Both the position numbers and the translations under genes were made by a program. This document shows positions 62,463-64,000 of a stretch of DNA of 64,000 nucleotides, piece by piece. This stretch comes from Aminobacter ciceronei (GTDB lineage Bacteria > Pseudomonadota > Alphaproteobacteria > Rhizobiales > Rhizobiaceae), in contig NZ_JACJHY010000016.1 in assembly GCF_014138625.1 (NCBI RefSeq), positions 1-64,000 of the forward strand, written 5' to 3'. The notes below the pieces were generated by a model, which saw nothing but the letters and a program-made list of their open reading frames with translations, made no database searches and was not told where the DNA came from. The first letter of the stretch is position 1; each line of letters starts with the position of its first letter.

Positions 62463-64000
<1,538 letters not shown>

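Overview
The window reads as part of a large secondary replicon (megaplasmid or chromid) of a GC-rich alphaproteobacterium in the Hyphomicrobiales (Rhizobiales); Mesorhizobium/Aminobacter-like Phyllobacteriaceae are plausible. The evidence is a complete repABC cassette (about 54.9-59.0 kb) with two perfect 16-bp parS palindromes and an antisense-RNA locus between repB and repC, an IalB-family protein, a SapC-family protein, and the fused aldolase/dehydrogenase form of RhaD at the right edge. The genus is inference.

Layout. 0-5 kb: a D-aminopeptidase-like serine hydrolase and a family-5 peptide-type binding protein, transcribed together, with an AraC-type regulator beside them. 5-8.5 kb: an unrecognised 302-aa protein, then a secreted phytase-like esterase behind four 7-bp repeats at 11-bp spacing that look like a Pho box. 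8.6-15.5 kb: a translationally coupled partner-switching module (two STAS proteins, one fused to a methyltransferase; two kinase-fold ATPases; a membrane SpoIIE-type phosphatase) followed by a PAS-GGDEF-EAL protein. 15.7-18.8 kb: an FtsK-type DNA translocase without membrane segments, and an IalB protein.

19-35.7 kb is the most unusual part. A single 4,215-aa gene has an N-terminal inverse-autotransporter (intimin-type) barrel and a very long right-handed beta-helix passenger. It is followed by a tight run of three phage-tail-collar-domain proteins, a protein with a histone-H1-like Lys/Ala tail on a propeller-like domain, a GNAT acetyltransferase and a convergent small protein that resembles DUF6916. 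I read this as a cell-surface adhesion or glycan-binding locus; the functional link between its parts is inference.

35.9-37.4 kb: SapC-family, DUF883-like and tiny membrane proteins. 37.5-44.3 kb: two ABC importers (amino-acid type, polyamine type). 44.5-54.6 kb: a catabolic cluster bracketed by two paralogous FadR-type GntR regulators: feruloyl-CoA-synthase-like ligase, enoyl-CoA hydratase, AcuI/YhdH-type reductase, FAD-linked D-2-hydroxyacid dehydrogenase and fused indolepyruvate:ferredoxin oxidoreductase. Together they suggest uptake and CoA-dependent breakdown of an aromatic or hydroxy acid.

54.6-60.6 kb: WGR-domain protein, repABC with its control elements, and a tyrosine recombinase with a lox-like inverted repeat at its 5' side. 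60.8-64 kb: a methyltransferase, a truncated SorC-type regulator and the 3' part of rhaD, which runs off the window. I saw no tRNA, rRNA, CRISPR array or intact insertion sequence.
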